Below are positions 7,344 to 15,970 of a DNA stretch of 47,680 bases, piece after piece. Numbering within the stretch: position 1 is the stretch's first letter; each line of letters begins with the position of its first letter. The stretch lies in NCBI GenBank assembly GCA_039198685.1, contig JBCCTK010000002.1, forward strand, positions 1 through 47,680, in the 5' to 3' direction. The notes beneath the pieces were generated by a model. The model was not told where the DNA came from, did no database searches, and was given only the letters and a program-made list of their open reading frames with translations. The translations under genes and the position numbers were made by a program. Source of the stretch: UBA5336 sp039198685 (GTDB lineage: Bacteria > Pseudomonadota > Alphaproteobacteria > Caulobacterales > Hyphomonadaceae).

Positions 7344-8464
7344 CCATCTTCCCGGTAGGCGAGCACGCCGAGGCTCGCAAAAAGGGCGAAAAGGGCCGGC
7401 GACCAAGCCGCTATGTATGGCGGGGCAGCGCCGGCCGAGCCGAGACTGGACGACAATTGGGTGATGAAGAACAGGCCAATGGCAGAGCCGGCACCGATTG
7501 CGATCAGCCGCGGGGTGCCGCCAAGCCGCGAAAGCCGCAGGCAAACGAGAGCGCCTATCAAAGCCATCGAGACAAACAGGACCGGTGATGCCAGAAGGCT
7601 CCAGTACCGCATTCGGTAGCGCGATGCATCTAGGCCCGCAGACGATGTTTGGCCGATAAATCGCGGCAGATCCCAAAACCCAATCGTGTTTGGTGATGCA
7701 AACCGATCCAGCAACTGACCGGCATCCAGGTCTGTCGGTATAGAGAGGAAATCGCGTTCCACGCCTGCGTTGCCCGGCGTGTTCTCAATGAGATTTTCGA
7801 GTTGCCAAAAGCCATTTCGGATCAGGGCGCGCTCGGCATCAATGCGTCTTACAAATTCGAAAAGTTCAGTGGGTTGGCCATTTACGATCAACCGTTCTTC
7901 TTCGAGCAGTTTCACCCCGCGCAGTTCAGACCCATCGACAACCTGTTCAGCGTAAATCACAATCTGCCGGGTCTGATCGCCCTGGCGGAGCCAAATATCC
8001 CCACCTGTCGTCGCAGCGAACCGTCCTGGCGCACCGTCCTGTAGCAGCTGGGCGCGCGTCGCTTCAAAACTCGCTGTCAAATGAGCGCCGACCGGGTTCA
8101 AAACGGTTGTTGAAAAAACGCCAATCGAGCCTGCCATCAGTATGAGCGGCGTCAGGAACCGCCACGCAGACATGCCGCTGGCCCGGATTATGGAAAGTTC
8201 TGCGCGCCGATTGAGCTGGGTGTAAGCGATCATTGCCGCGATCAAGACCGCAAAGGGCAGGGTTTGCTCTATCAGCATCGGCAATTTCATCAATGAGAGT
8301 TGTACGGCCTGCAAGACAGACAAGTCCACGTCACCACCGACGGTGCGCAATTGTTCAACGACATCAACCAGCATGATGGCCAGTATGAACACCGAGAGGA
8401 CCAGCCCGAGGCCCTGCAGACATTGAAACAGGATATACCGGGATATTCGCGGGAAGGCGGTCAT
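7340..8464 (-). CDS. lptG: LPS export ABC transporter permease LptG
   Basis: 374-residue inner-membrane YjgP/YjgQ-family permease. With LptF and the ATPase dimer LptB2 it extracts lipopolysaccharide from the inner membrane and passes it to LptC/LptA. Visible: three N-terminal TM segments (about 12-35, 60-83, 100-120) with the conserved LPMLIEQTLPFAVLIA and NRRAELSIIRASGMS coupling-helix region, a periplasmic beta-jellyroll (about 130-270), and three C-terminal TM segments. It follows lptF with an ATGA 4-nt overlap, so the two are translationally coupled. Assigned as LptG from order (second gene) and sequence feel; F and G are homologous. Confidence 0.93.
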   Translation of the reverse strand: MTAFPRISRYILFQCLQGLGLVLSVFILAIMLVDVVEQLRTVGGDVDLSVLQAVQLSLMKLPMLIEQTLPFAVLIAAMIAYTQLNRRAELSIIRASGMSAWRFLTPLILMAGSIGVFSTTVLNPVGAHLTASFEATRAQLLQDGAPGRFAATTGGDIWLRQGDQTRQIVIYAEQVVDGSELRGVKLLEEERLIVNGQPTELFEFVRRIDAERALIRNGFWQLENLIENTPGNAGVERDFLSIPTDLDAGQLLDRFASPNTIGFWDLPRFIGQTSSAGLDASRYRMRYWSLLASPVLFVSMALIGALVCLRLSRLGGTPRLIAIGAGSAIGLFFITQLSSSLGSAGAAPPYIAAWSPALFALFASLGVLAYREDG

Positions 8465-9612
8465 GCGGTTGCTGCGCCATCTGTATCCAGGCGATCTCTC
8501 AAAAGGAAGCGGCGCGATCGAGGGGGTTGGAGATTACGACCGCGCATAAAGCTAAGCCACGCTGTGACACTGATGACCAAAAGTGGAACGGCCCATTGGG
8601 CAATGTTGAGCGCTGGATCATCGGCAGCCGCTGACTGCACAGAAAGTTGTACGATGACGAGTGCGAGTGCGCCGGCTGTGGCGATAGCGATGCGCCTGGA
8701 ATAGCCACGCCTTGAGAAATCTCCACCGATAACAGCCATGATCGCGATCATGGCCATGGCGATGTTAAGGAGTGGCATTGTTAACCGAGCATGGGCTTCT
8801 GCGAGAAAGCCATCGGCATTCTGGACCTCAAGATAGTTTTTGCGGTCAACAAAAAAAAGCTCGTTTAAATATCGATCAGAGCTTTTGAGAGTCACCTCTC
8901 CCTGTTCAGCCATGAACGGGGCAAGATCAAACGTATATTGGTCGAAATCGAGAATTGAGAGGGATGCGTTCTCGTACAGGTCATGAATTTGTCCATTGCG
9001 CATAACAATCGCAGGTGTGCCATCGACGCGGATCACGGTGCCTTCCTGTGCCAGGTAGTCCACGCGCCGGGTTGGATCGCGGCCATCAGAAATCAGAATG
9101 CCGCGTAAATCATCGCCCTGGCTATCGCGTGCATAAAAAGTCAGCTTGTCATCAGCTTCTGTAAATTGCCCAGGCTGAACCAGGGCCGCAACAAGGTCCT
9201 GGCGGATGTCAGCGACATTTTCGCGGAGCGTACGCTGCGCCGTGGGCTGAACCCACAGATTGATAGACAAATGGGCGACTGCTGCGATGCAGGCGAGCCG
9301 AATGATGGGCGAAGCCACATGCCAGCGCGCCATGCCCGCAGCCTGGGCCACAACAATTTCATTGTCCTTATGGATTCTGTTGAGGGACCACACAGTGGCA
9401 ATGAACAAAGCCAATGGTGTGAGAAGAGCCATCACTTGTGGCGCGCCCAGCATAACGATGTAGAAGTAAGTCAGCGCCGATTGGCGATTTTCGATAATCA
9501 GGTCTGTCTGTGAAAGGCCCTGCGCCAGAAGGGCGAGCAAGGCCAGACCGCCGACAATGGTCACGACGGTCCGCAGCACCTCGCCAAACAGATATTTCTG
9601 AATTCGATTCAT
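8461..9612 (-). CDS. lptF: LPS export ABC transporter permease LptF
   Basis: 383-residue YjgP/YjgQ-family inner-membrane permease, partner of LptG in the Lpt bridge for LPS. It opens with MNRIQKYLFGEVLRTVV, typical of LptF. TM helices are visible near 12-32, 50-75 and 98-118, the coupling segment NRIHKDNEIVVAQAAGM follows TM2, then a periplasmic jellyroll and three C-terminal TM helices (about 275-360). First gene of the lptF-lptG pair, divergent from pepA across about 128 nt that must hold both promoters; this divergent order with pepA is common in alphaproteobacteria. GGAG lies too far from ATG 9612 to be a clear Shine-Dalgarno. Confidence 0.93.
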   Translation of the reverse strand: MNRIQKYLFGEVLRTVVTIVGGLALLALLAQGLSQTDLIIENRQSALTYFYIVMLGAPQVMALLTPLALFIATVWSLNRIHKDNEIVVAQAAGMARWHVASPIIRLACIAAVAHLSINLWVQPTAQRTLRENVADIRQDLVAALVQPGQFTEADDKLTFYARDSQGDDLRGILISDGRDPTRRVDYLAQEGTVIRVDGTPAIVMRNGQIHDLYENASLSILDFDQYTFDLAPFMAEQGEVTLKSSDRYLNELFFVDRKNYLEVQNADGFLAEAHARLTMPLLNIAMAMIAIMAVIGGDFSRRGYSRRIAIATAGALALVIVQLSVQSAAADDPALNIAQWAVPLLVISVTAWLSFMRGRNLQPPRSRRFLLRDRLDTDGAATA

Positions 9613-9740
9613 GGGGCCGTGGTCGACTCCTCGGGCTCGGCAATTGCGCTGGATAGGTGGTGCAAGATGGAATTTCTCAAGTAGCGAGTTGCATGGCTCC
9701 CGTCGATGGCTAAGTGTCAGCCAAGATGGAGAGTTTACAA

Positions 9741-11204
9741 ATGAAGATCAGTTTCGAAAGTTCATCCGACGCCCAGATACAGGCTATGATTGTAGATGAT
9801 GGCGTCAGCTTGCCTGAGGCTGCTGAAGTTTTGGATAAGGCATCGGGGGGGCTTTTGACCGAAGCGCTTTGTGCTGAGCGTTTCACCGGCAAAGTGGGCC
9901 AGCAGGCAATTGTCGTGATGCCAAGTGCAGTGGAAACACGCCGGGTCGTTCTGGTAGGAGGGGGAAAGCCAGCCGATCGCAAAGCGGCGACCTATGAGCG
10001 GATCGGGGCTGAATTGATCAAGTCCCAATCCATGAGCGGATTCAAATCCCTGGCTTTGACGGTCAGCGAAGCTGAGCACGCTGCCAGTGCCGCGGCTGGC
10101 GCAAAGCTCGCTGCCTATCGTTTTGATACATATTTCACCAAGCTTAAGGATGAGCAGAAGCCCAGTCTGACGAGCTTCGCAGTCATCACGGCAGACCCTG
10201 GTGCTGCGCAAGAGGCATTTGTTCCGTTGGATGCTGAAACCGCCGGAACATCCCTCGCCCGCGACCTGATGAATGAGCCACCAAACGTGCTTTATCCAGA
10301 GAATTTTGCCGCGCGCGCGAAGGCATTGGAGGTAGAGGGGCTGGAGGTCGAAATTCTCGGTGAAGCGCAGATGGAAGCGCTCGGCATGGGATCGCTACTC
10401 GGTGTGGGGCAGGGTTCGATCAGGGAAAGCCAAATGGCTATCATGAAATGGTCCGGAGGCGGTCGTGAAGACCCAGTTTGCCTTGTTGGCAAAGGCGTAT
10501 GTTTTGATACGGGCGGTATATCCCTAAAGCCTGGCGCTAGCATGGAAGACATGAAGGGCGATATGGGCGGGGCAGCCGCTGTCACCGGCACAATGCTGGC
10601 CTTGGCAAAGCGCAAGGCCAAAGCGAACGTGATTGGCCTGATCGGCCTGGTGGAGAATATGCCCGATGGCAACGCTATCCGCCCCGGCGACATCCTCACT
10701 TCCGCTTCGGGTCAAACGATCGAAGTGCAGAACACCGATGCCGAGGGTCGTCTCGTGCTGGCTGACGTACTTTGGTATGCTCAGGAACACTTCAAACCCC
10801 GCGCGATCGTCGATCTCGCTACGTTAACGGGCGCTATCGTCATTTCCCTTGGCCATGAGCATGCTGGACTATTTTCAAACAGTGATGAGCTGGCAGGCGC
10901 CCTTAGCGCGGCATCCGAGACGTCCGGTGAGAAGGTCTGGCGCCTGCCTATGGGCGAGACCTATGATGGACTGCTGAAGTCAAAATTCGCCGATATGCGC
11001 AATATTGGTGGGCGTGCAGCGGGCTCGATCACGGCAGCGCAGTTTCTCAAACGCTTCGTAAAAGACGGCCAGGCCTGGGCCCACCTCGACATCGCCGGCG
11101 TAGCCTGGCGCGAAGGCAGCAAGCCCGCTTCAGATCCGAGTTGGCCTTCTGGCTTCGGTCCCCGTCTGCTCAGCCGTTGGATTGCTGAGAACTATGAGGG
11201 GTAA
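9741..11204 (+). CDS. pepA: Leucyl aminopeptidase (M17)
   Basis: Cytosolic dizinc aminopeptidase of 487 residues, removing N-terminal residues from peptides; some PepA proteins also bind DNA. The C-terminal catalytic domain has the metal-binding GKGVCFDTGGISLKP segment and the family signature NTDAEGRL at 331-338, with DMKGDMGGAAAV and NIGGRAAGS. The N-terminal domain (1-160) is the variable M17 domain. ATG 9741 has GGAGAG 7 nt upstream; GTG 9714 and ATG 9726 are in frame but lack support. The holC start follows the stop by 2 nt, so the pair is co-transcribed. Confidence 0.96.
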   Translation: MKISFESSSDAQIQAMIVDDGVSLPEAAEVLDKASGGLLTEALCAERFTGKVGQQAIVVMPSAVETRRVVLVGGGKPADRKAATYERIGAELIKSQSMSGFKSLALTVSEAEHAASAAAGAKLAAYRFDTYFTKLKDEQKPSLTSFAVITADPGAAQEAFVPLDAETAGTSLARDLMNEPPNVLYPENFAARAKALEVEGLEVEILGEAQMEALGMGSLLGVGQGSIRESQMAIMKWSGGGREDPVCLVGKGVCFDTGGISLKPGASMEDMKGDMGGAAAVTGTMLALAKRKAKANVIGLIGLVENMPDGNAIRPGDILTSASGQTIEVQNTDAEGRLVLADVLWYAQEHFKPRAIVDLATLTGAIVISLGHEHAGLFSNSDELAGALSAASETSGEKVWRLPMGETYDGLLKSKFADMRNIGGRAAGSITAAQFLKRFVKDGQAWAHLDIAGVAWREGSKPASDPSWPSGFGPRLLSRWIAENYEG

Positions 11205-11206
11205 TA

Positions 11207-11665
11207 ATGCCCGAATGGTGGTTCTATCATTTGGAAAAGTCGGGGCCCGAACACGCTGCGGGTCCGCTTCTTGAAAAGTGTCTTGAGCGGGGCTGGCGCG
11301 TCTTGGTGGTCAGTAGTGATGAAAAGCGCCGTGCGGCTCTGGATGCGGGGCTTTGGACCTATTCCGACGATAGCTTTTTGCCCCATGGCCAGGCCGAGGC
11401 GGCGGGGCTCGACCCGAAGCGCCAACCGATTCTGATTTCAGGCACCGCTGAGAATGAGAACGACGCTGCTGCACTTCTCTTACTGGATGGGATGGATGTG
11501 CCCACCGATGCTCCTTTTGAGCGCTGCATGGTCATGTTCGAAGGTGCCGACACCATAACGCGGGACATCGCGCGTGCTCAGTTCAAAGCCGCGAAAGACG
11601 CTGGCCTGACCTGCCGCTACTTTCAGCAAACCGCGAGAGACGGCTGGAAAGAGGCGGGAAAGTAG
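11207..11665 (+). CDS. holC: DNA polymerase III chi subunit
   Basis: 152-residue HolC. Chi links the clamp loader to single-stranded-DNA-binding protein during replication. The start PEWWFYHL, the RGWRVLVVSSDEKRRAALDAGLWTYSDDSFLPHG block and PILISGTAENENDAAALLLLDG are typical of the family. It starts 2 nt after pepA with its own GAGGGG about 5 nt upstream of the ATG. pepA-holC linkage is widespread in alpha- and gammaproteobacteria. It ends 9 nt before the convergent VOC gene. Confidence 0.95.
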   Translation: MPEWWFYHLEKSGPEHAAGPLLEKCLERGWRVLVVSSDEKRRAALDAGLWTYSDDSFLPHGQAEAAGLDPKRQPILISGTAENENDAAALLLLDGMDVPTDAPFERCMVMFEGADTITRDIARAQFKAAKDAGLTCRYFQQTARDGWKEAGK

Positions 11666-11674
11666 CCAGCTGCA

Positions 11675-12073
11675 TCATGGCAGGTTCAGCTGCCATGAGA
11701 CGCCAAACCTATCGTTCACCCAGGCGAAACGTTGGCTGAAGCCATAATTATCGATGGGCATCAGGGCGCTGCCGCCCTCCAAGAGGGCGTCGTACAGTCG
11801 ATCTTGTTCGACCCCATCCGCGCAGGTGACAAAGAAGGATGTGGCAGGTGTGAAGGTGAAATTGTGGGAGATCGGACTGTCGGTGCACATCACCTCCTGA
11901 CCTGCCACTCGAAACTTCGCCGTCATGATTGTGCCCGTTTTGCCTGGGCCATCTGCGCCGAACCGGTTGACTTCCAACACTTCGCCATCTTCAAACAGCG
12001 ACGTGTAGAGAGTGATGGCCTCTTCCGCTTTTCCATCTTCGAACATCAGGAATGTGTTCATCGCATCCGCCAT
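11675..12073 (-). CDS. VOC/PhnB-like family protein
   Basis: 132-residue protein of the vicinal-oxygen-chelate superfamily, PhnB-like (often annotated '3-demethylubiquinone-9 3-methyltransferase domain', PF06983-type, though methyltransferase activity is doubtful). Typical features: NTFLMFEDGKAEEAITLYTSLF at the N-terminus, the central TGTIMTAKFRVAGQEVMCTD strand pair, and the end YGFSQRFAWVNDRFGVSWQL. Function unknown; members may bind small metabolites. ATG 12073 has AAGGAG 6 nt upstream. It lies 10 nt downstream of the small membrane-protein gene on the same strand, so both are probably one transcript. Confidence 0.88.
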   Translation of the reverse strand: MADAMNTFLMFEDGKAEEAITLYTSLFEDGEVLEVNRFGADGPGKTGTIMTAKFRVAGQEVMCTDSPISHNFTFTPATSFFVTCADGVEQDRLYDALLEGGSALMPIDNYGFSQRFAWVNDRFGVSWQLNLP

Positions 12074-12083
12074 GGCGCGCTCC

Positions 12084-12293
12084 TTAAACCGGTTCTTTTT
12101 CTGCAGGCTGAGGGCCCGGTAGGCTAAGTAGGGTCAGCACAAATCCGAGCGCTGCAATCAAGCCGAACGTGGCGGCGAGTTTACCCATGTCAGGGGGTAG
12201 GGCGCCCGCCCAGATCAGGCCCAGTGCGGGGTAGAGCGCGGCCGTCAGTGCAGCCAGCACCAAGATTTTGAAATAGGCGAGTATGTGTCCCAT
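12084..12293 (-). CDS. Small two-TM membrane protein
   Basis: 69-residue hydrophobic protein with two predicted TM helices (about 9-30 and 37-58) and a charged C-terminal tail (PAEKEPV). The frame is open far upstream, but ATG 12293 is the start: GGGAG lies 7 nt upstream and the residues before it are not membrane-like. I do not recognise the family. It is 10 nt upstream of the VOC-family gene and divergent from ndk. Confidence 0.7.
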   Translation of the reverse strand: MGHILAYFKILVLAALTAALYPALGLIWAGALPPDMGKLAATFGLIAALGFVLTLLSLPGPQPAEKEPV

Positions 12294-12362
12294 GAAAAAG
12301 CTCCCTTCATAGGAAGGATAGCATAGCATGGTGGGCGGCGAAAACAGATCGGTAGAAGCCGG

Positions 12363-12391
12363 TTGCCCCCCCGAGTCCGCACCGCTATAGG
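12363..12391 (+). promoter_or_regulatory. Sigma-70-type promoter of ndk
   Basis: TTGCCC (12363-12368) and TATAGG (12386-12391) with a 17-nt spacer. Transcription would begin near 12398, giving an untranslated leader of about 35 nt before the ndk ATG at 12433. Confidence 0.5.
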
Positions 12392-12432
12392 CCCGACAAC
12401 ACTTCGCTATCCCTAAATCCCAGGAACCCCAA

Positions 12433-12855
12433 ATGGCAGTCCAACACACATTTTCAATCATCAAACCCGACGCGACGGAGCGCAACCTGACGGGTGCTAT
12501 AAACAGGGTTATCGAATCCGCTGGCCTGCGGATCGTTGCCCAGCGCCGCATCCACATGACCGAAACCCAGGCCAAGCGGTTCTATGCAATACATGCCGAG
12601 CGTCCTTTCTATGGCGAACTGGTGGAGTTCATGATGTCTGCACCGGTCGTCGTGCAGGTTTTGGAAGGCGAAGACGCCATCGCGAAATATCGCGAAGTCA
12701 TGGGCGCCACCAACCCTGAAGAAGCCGCAGAGGGTACGATCCGCAAACTGTTCGCCAAATCCATTGGAGAAAACTCAGTACACGGTTCAGACAGCGAGGA
12801 AAATGCTGCGATGGAGATCGCGCAATTCTTCTCACTTGCAGAGATTGTCGGCTAG
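12433..12855 (+). CDS. ndk: Nucleoside diphosphate kinase
   Basis: 140-residue cytosolic enzyme that transfers the gamma phosphate from ATP to other (d)NDPs through a phosphohistidine. It begins with the family hallmark FSIIKPDATERN, contains RPFYGELVEFMMSAPVV, and the active-site His117 lies in NSVHGSDS. Length is normal for bacterial Ndk. AGGAA lies about 7 nt before ATG 12433, with a promoter at 12363-12391. A rho-independent terminator follows about 85 nt after the stop, so ndk is probably monocistronic. Confidence 0.97.
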   Translation: MAVQHTFSIIKPDATERNLTGAINRVIESAGLRIVAQRRIHMTETQAKRFYAIHAERPFYGELVEFMMSAPVVVQVLEGEDAIAKYREVMGATNPEEAAEGTIRKLFAKSIGENSVHGSDSEENAAMEIAQFFSLAEIVG

Positions 12856-12940
12856 AAGCACGCGCTCCGGATCCCTGCTTTGGGCATGGCTGCAGGTGAT
12901 GGACCGCGCTGTGGCCCACCCTTGGCAGATGTCCTTGCAA

Positions 12941-12974
12941 AAGCCTGCCAAACTCTGGCGGGCTTTTCTTTTTT
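12941..12974 (+). terminator. Rho-independent terminator after ndk
   Basis: Stem AAGCCTGCCA (12941-12950) pairs with TGGCGGGCTT (12956-12965), with one T.G wobble and a 5-nt loop AACTC, and runs into TTTTCTTTTTT (12964-12974). This ends ndk transcription 48 nt before the aminotransferase gene. Confidence 0.9.
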
Positions 12975-13021
12975 CTCCATCTCCCTCACCCTGCCTGAAA
13001 AGACAAATGAGGGAGTATGAC

Positions 13022-14248
13022 ATGCCCGGATCAATAGACGCCGCCTTGCGAGCGCGTGCAAAAATCGTGATCCCGAACGGGATGTATGGACACCAGTCTG
13101 TCGCAACCCTTCCAGATGCTGCGCCACAATTCTTCTCACGGGCCAAGGGTGCCTATCTCTGGGACGTCGACGGCAAACGCTATATTGATTTTTTGTGCGG
13201 CTACGGACCAAATCTCTTGGGATACGGCCATGAAGAAATTAATGCGGCCTACACAGCGCAATTGGTCGAGATGGATACCGCTACAGGGCCTGGTCCGGTG
13301 ATGGTTGACCTCGCTGAAGCCTTCACTGGTATGGTCAGTCACGCCGACTGGGCGATGGTCTGCAAGAATGGAACAGATGCGAGCTCCATGGCATTGCTCA
13401 CGGCGCGGGGCCATCGCGGACGGCGGAAAGTGATCTTTGCCAAGGGCGCTTATCACGGTGCGGCCCCGTGGTGTACGCCGCTGCCTTCCGGTACGGTGGC
13501 TGAGGACCGAGCGCACTTCATCTACTGCCAGTACAATAGCGCCGAGAGCCTGCAGGCGGCTGTTGATGAAGCGGGTGATGATCTGGCGGCGATCTTTTGC
13601 GCGCCTTTCAAGCACGATGTGCTGGTCGACCAGGAATTACCAGAGCCTGATTATGCGCGCCTGGCCCGCAAAGTCTGTGATGAAAAGGATGCTCTGCTTG
13701 TGGTCGATGACATCCGTGCAGGATTCCGCCTTGCCCGCGATTGCAGCTGGAACGCTCTTGGCGTGGAGCCGGACCTCTCGCTCTGGGGAAAAGCGATCGC
13801 TAATGGCCATCCGATCTCTGCCCTCCTTGGTAACAATCGCGCGCGGGAATCGGCCGGAAAGATCTATGTGACGGGATCATTCTGGTTTGCTAGCGCCGCT
13901 ATGGCAGCAAGCTTGAAAACGCTGCAGATTCTGCGTGAAAGCGATTATCTGGAACACAGTCTGGGTCTTGGTGAGCGCCTGCGCGATGGCCTTGAGGGGT
14001 TGGCGAACACCCACGGTCTTCCACTCAGCCAGACAGGGCCAGTCCAGATGCCTCTGATTATGTTCGATGGGGCGGGCGCCAAGGATCTCGCCATCGGCAC
14101 CGCCTTTGTCGCCGCCATGATGGGGCAAGGCATCTACTTTCACACCTACCACAATATGTTCATCAGCGCGGCAATGCGCGAGGCAGATATCGACAGGACC
14201 CTGGAGGCGGCCGAGACCGCCATGAAAGGCCTCGCTGTTTCTGCCTAA
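13022..14248 (+). CDS. Class III (GSA-type) PLP-dependent aminotransferase
   Basis: 408-residue fold-type I PLP enzyme related to glutamate-1-semialdehyde aminomutase and omega-transaminases. PLP-binding Lys257 lies in LWGKAIANGHP; Asp229, the residue contacting the pyridine nitrogen, lies in VVDDIRAGFR (most relatives have DE here). Also seen: DVDGKRYIDFLCGYGPNLLGYGH, KNGTDASSMAL and AKGAYHGAAPW. ATG 13022 has GAGGGAG about 6 nt upstream; the much longer frame from 12764 overlaps ndk. The substrate is unknown: complete tetrapyrrole GSA aminomutases have a different sequence around Lys, so I would not call it HemL. The stop overlaps the convergent thiolase stop by 4 nt. Confidence 0.9.
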   Translation: MPGSIDAALRARAKIVIPNGMYGHQSVATLPDAAPQFFSRAKGAYLWDVDGKRYIDFLCGYGPNLLGYGHEEINAAYTAQLVEMDTATGPGPVMVDLAEAFTGMVSHADWAMVCKNGTDASSMALLTARGHRGRRKVIFAKGAYHGAAPWCTPLPSGTVAEDRAHFIYCQYNSAESLQAAVDEAGDDLAAIFCAPFKHDVLVDQELPEPDYARLARKVCDEKDALLVVDDIRAGFRLARDCSWNALGVEPDLSLWGKAIANGHPISALLGNNRARESAGKIYVTGSFWFASAAMAASLKTLQILRESDYLEHSLGLGERLRDGLEGLANTHGLPLSQTGPVQMPLIMFDGAGAKDLAIGTAFVAAMMGQGIYFHTYHNMFISAAMREADIDRTLEAAETAMKGLAVSA

Positions 14249-15489
14249 ACCCGCTCTATGATAATGGCAGGCGCCATTCCGCCGGCAGCGCACATGGTAA
14301 CGAGGCCACGCTGTTTGTCCTGGCGCTCCAACTCGTCAAGAATCGTCCCGATCAGAATGGACCCCGTGGCGCCAATTGGATGACCCAACGCCATGGCGCC
14401 GCCATTAACGTTTACTTTTTCACGGTCGAGATTCAGGTTGCGGATGAATTTCTCCGCCACCACTGAAAAGGCTTCGTTGATCTCAAACAGATCGATATCG
14501 TCCAAGCCGAGATTTGCCTTCTCAAGCACTTTCTTGGCTGCAGGCACGGGCGCATTCAGCATCAATGTGGGGCAATCGCCCATGTTTGCAGTGGCAATGA
14601 TCTTCGCGCGCGGGCTCCAGCCATTCTTCTCAATCGCCGCCTCCGATGCGAGCAGGAGGGCGGCCGCACCGTCCACGACGCCGGAGGAGTTGCCTGCATG
14701 GTGGACGTGGTCAAAGCCATCTTTCAGCTGGGGATATTTCTGGGTGATGAGAGCGCCATAAGTGGTGCCGTCTTCGTCCACAGGGATCGCGGCCCACATA
14801 TCGAAGACGGTTTTCAGTCTGCCCAGGCTTTCCATCGTTGTGCTCGGACGGGGGAACTCTTCCCGGTCCAGCGCCAGTGAGCCATCTTCATTGTGCACCG
14901 GCACCAGGGACTTATCGAAGCGACCATCCGCAATGGCTTGGGCGGCGCGTTGCTGGCTGGTGCAGGCCAGATTGTCGACCGCAGCCCGGTCTATGCCTTC
15001 CAGCGTCGCGATAGCGTCTGCACATACACCTTGTTGAGACTGGGGGTGCATCTTGCGCAAGACTGTGTTGCCCGCATCCAGCATAGGCGGAACCTTTGGG
15101 TCTGCGGTCGCGGACGTATAGCTCATCATCTCCGTGCCACCGGCGATGACCACGTCCTCCATACCAGACATGATTTGAGCGGCCGCAAGGTTGACCGAAG
15201 TAATCCCAGATCCGCAGAATCGGTCCAACGTGACGCCTGACGCCTTTGTGTCATAACCGGCCTGGAGCGCGGCCATGCGGCCAAGATCTGCCCCCTGGGC
15301 GCCGCGCGGGGAGGATGTACCCCAAATGATATCGTCGACCTGCGACGTGTTCAGGTCGTTTCTGTCGCGCAGGGCGGCCAAAACGGTTGCTGCGAGATGT
15401 TGCGGGTGCAGGTGGGCGAGTGCACCCTTACCTTGCTTTCCAATCCCCCGCGGTGTGCGACATGTGTCGATGATGTAAGCGTTCGCCAT
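14245..15489 (-). CDS. Thiolase (acetyl-CoA acetyltransferase family)
   Basis: 414-residue thiolase, either condensing acetyl-CoA units or cleaving 3-ketoacyl-CoA. The acyl-accepting Cys92 is in LDRFCGSGITSVN, His370 in GHPIGATG, and the base Cys400 in MCAAGGMAPA, so the catalytic set is complete. ATG 15489 has GGGAGGG about 5 nt upstream; the frame continues to 15540 without support. Whether it acts in fatty-acid degradation or biosynthetic condensation is not decided by sequence; no hydratase/dehydrogenase partner is adjacent. Confidence 0.92.
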   Translation of the reverse strand: MANAYIIDTCRTPRGIGKQGKGALAHLHPQHLAATVLAALRDRNDLNTSQVDDIIWGTSSPRGAQGADLGRMAALQAGYDTKASGVTLDRFCGSGITSVNLAAAQIMSGMEDVVIAGGTEMMSYTSATADPKVPPMLDAGNTVLRKMHPQSQQGVCADAIATLEGIDRAAVDNLACTSQQRAAQAIADGRFDKSLVPVHNEDGSLALDREEFPRPSTTMESLGRLKTVFDMWAAIPVDEDGTTYGALITQKYPQLKDGFDHVHHAGNSSGVVDGAAALLLASEAAIEKNGWSPRAKIIATANMGDCPTLMLNAPVPAAKKVLEKANLGLDDIDLFEINEAFSVVAEKFIRNLNLDREKVNVNGGAMALGHPIGATGSILIGTILDELERQDKQRGLVTMCAAGGMAPAIIIERV

Positions 15490-15619
15490 CGTTGCCCTCC
15501 CGGCTTGAGGTCCCCTGATCGAGGCTTTTGACGCAATCATCGCGCAAGACGCGCCAGGATCAAGCGCGACCTAAGGTAAAGCTGGCTTGTACCGCAAACG
15601 AAGCGTCTGGACGGAAGTT

Positions 15620-15695
15620 TGGCTCCGCGAGTAGGACTCGAACCTACGACCGGGCGATTAACAGTCGCCTGCTCTACCAACTGAGCTATCGCGGA
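15620..15695 (-). tRNA. tRNA-Asn(GTT)
   Basis: Cloverleaf on the minus strand: 5' TCCGCGA (15695-15689) pairs with TCGCGGA (15630-15624), the D-arm has AGCTCAGTTGGTAGAGC, the anticodon loop has GTT (positions 15662-15660), and the T-loop reads GGTTCGAGTCC. Discriminator G and an encoded CCA end at 15620. A consensus promoter lies just upstream. Confidence 0.97.
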
Positions 15696-15715
15696 TCACC
15701 AACAGGTAAGCCCGC

Positions 15716-15743
15716 CTTATAGAAAAGCGAACGTCCATGTCAA
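15716..15743 (-). promoter_or_regulatory. Promoter of tRNA-Asn
   Basis: Minus-strand TTGACA (15743-15738), 16-nt spacer, TATAAG (15721-15716): near consensus. Start of transcription is expected near 15709, about 14 nt before the tRNA 5' end. Confidence 0.7.
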
Positions 15744-15765
15744 ATCCGATTGCCACCAACCGGAC

Positions 15766-15795
15766 AAAAAAAGGGCGGAAGAAAAAGCTTCCGCC
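15766..15795 (-). terminator. Rho-independent terminator downstream of tRNA-Cys
   Basis: Minus strand: GGCGGAAG (15795-15788), a 6-nt loop, CTTCCGCC (15781-15774), a C and a run of seven U (15772-15766). Perfect 8-bp stem. It ends the tRNA-Cys transcript just before the tRNA-Asn promoter. Confidence 0.85.
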
Positions 15796-15970
15796 GAGGC
15801 GTTGGGTGATGGTGGGTGTCTCCAAGAAAGAAGACATTCGCCATATGCCCGGGCACTGGTTAATGAGCCGTAAACGATTAACCGAAATTTCGCCGAGTTG
15901 AATGAACCGTTGCGAAATGCGGGTAAAGCGTTTCCGAACAAGGGCGATCTCTTAGTAAAGCAAACCAACC
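15796..15970 (-). other. Structured trailer between tRNA-Cys and its terminator
   Basis: No convincing gene. It holds two perfect 7-bp inverted repeats: GGTTAAT (15858-15864)/ATTAACC (15877-15883) and ATTTCGC (15887-15893)/GCGAAAT (15912-15918). Transcription from the tRNA-Cys promoter would give a trailer of about 175 nt with these hairpins, ending at the terminator at 15766-15795; it could be processed into a small RNA. Confidence 0.35.

Noticed and set aside
12764..13021. Long N-terminal extension of the aminotransferase frame
   Set aside because: It overlaps ndk and the terminator in another frame and has no aminotransferase similarity; the start at 13022 has a good ribosome site.
13022..14248. 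hemL (glutamate-1-semialdehyde aminomutase)
   Set aside because: General GSA-like fold only; the active-site surroundings do not look like HemL and no tetrapyrrole genes are near.
15858..15883. TTAA pair as a CtrA-binding site
   Set aside because: The CtrA consensus has a 7-nt spacer between the half-sites; here they are 14 nt apart.
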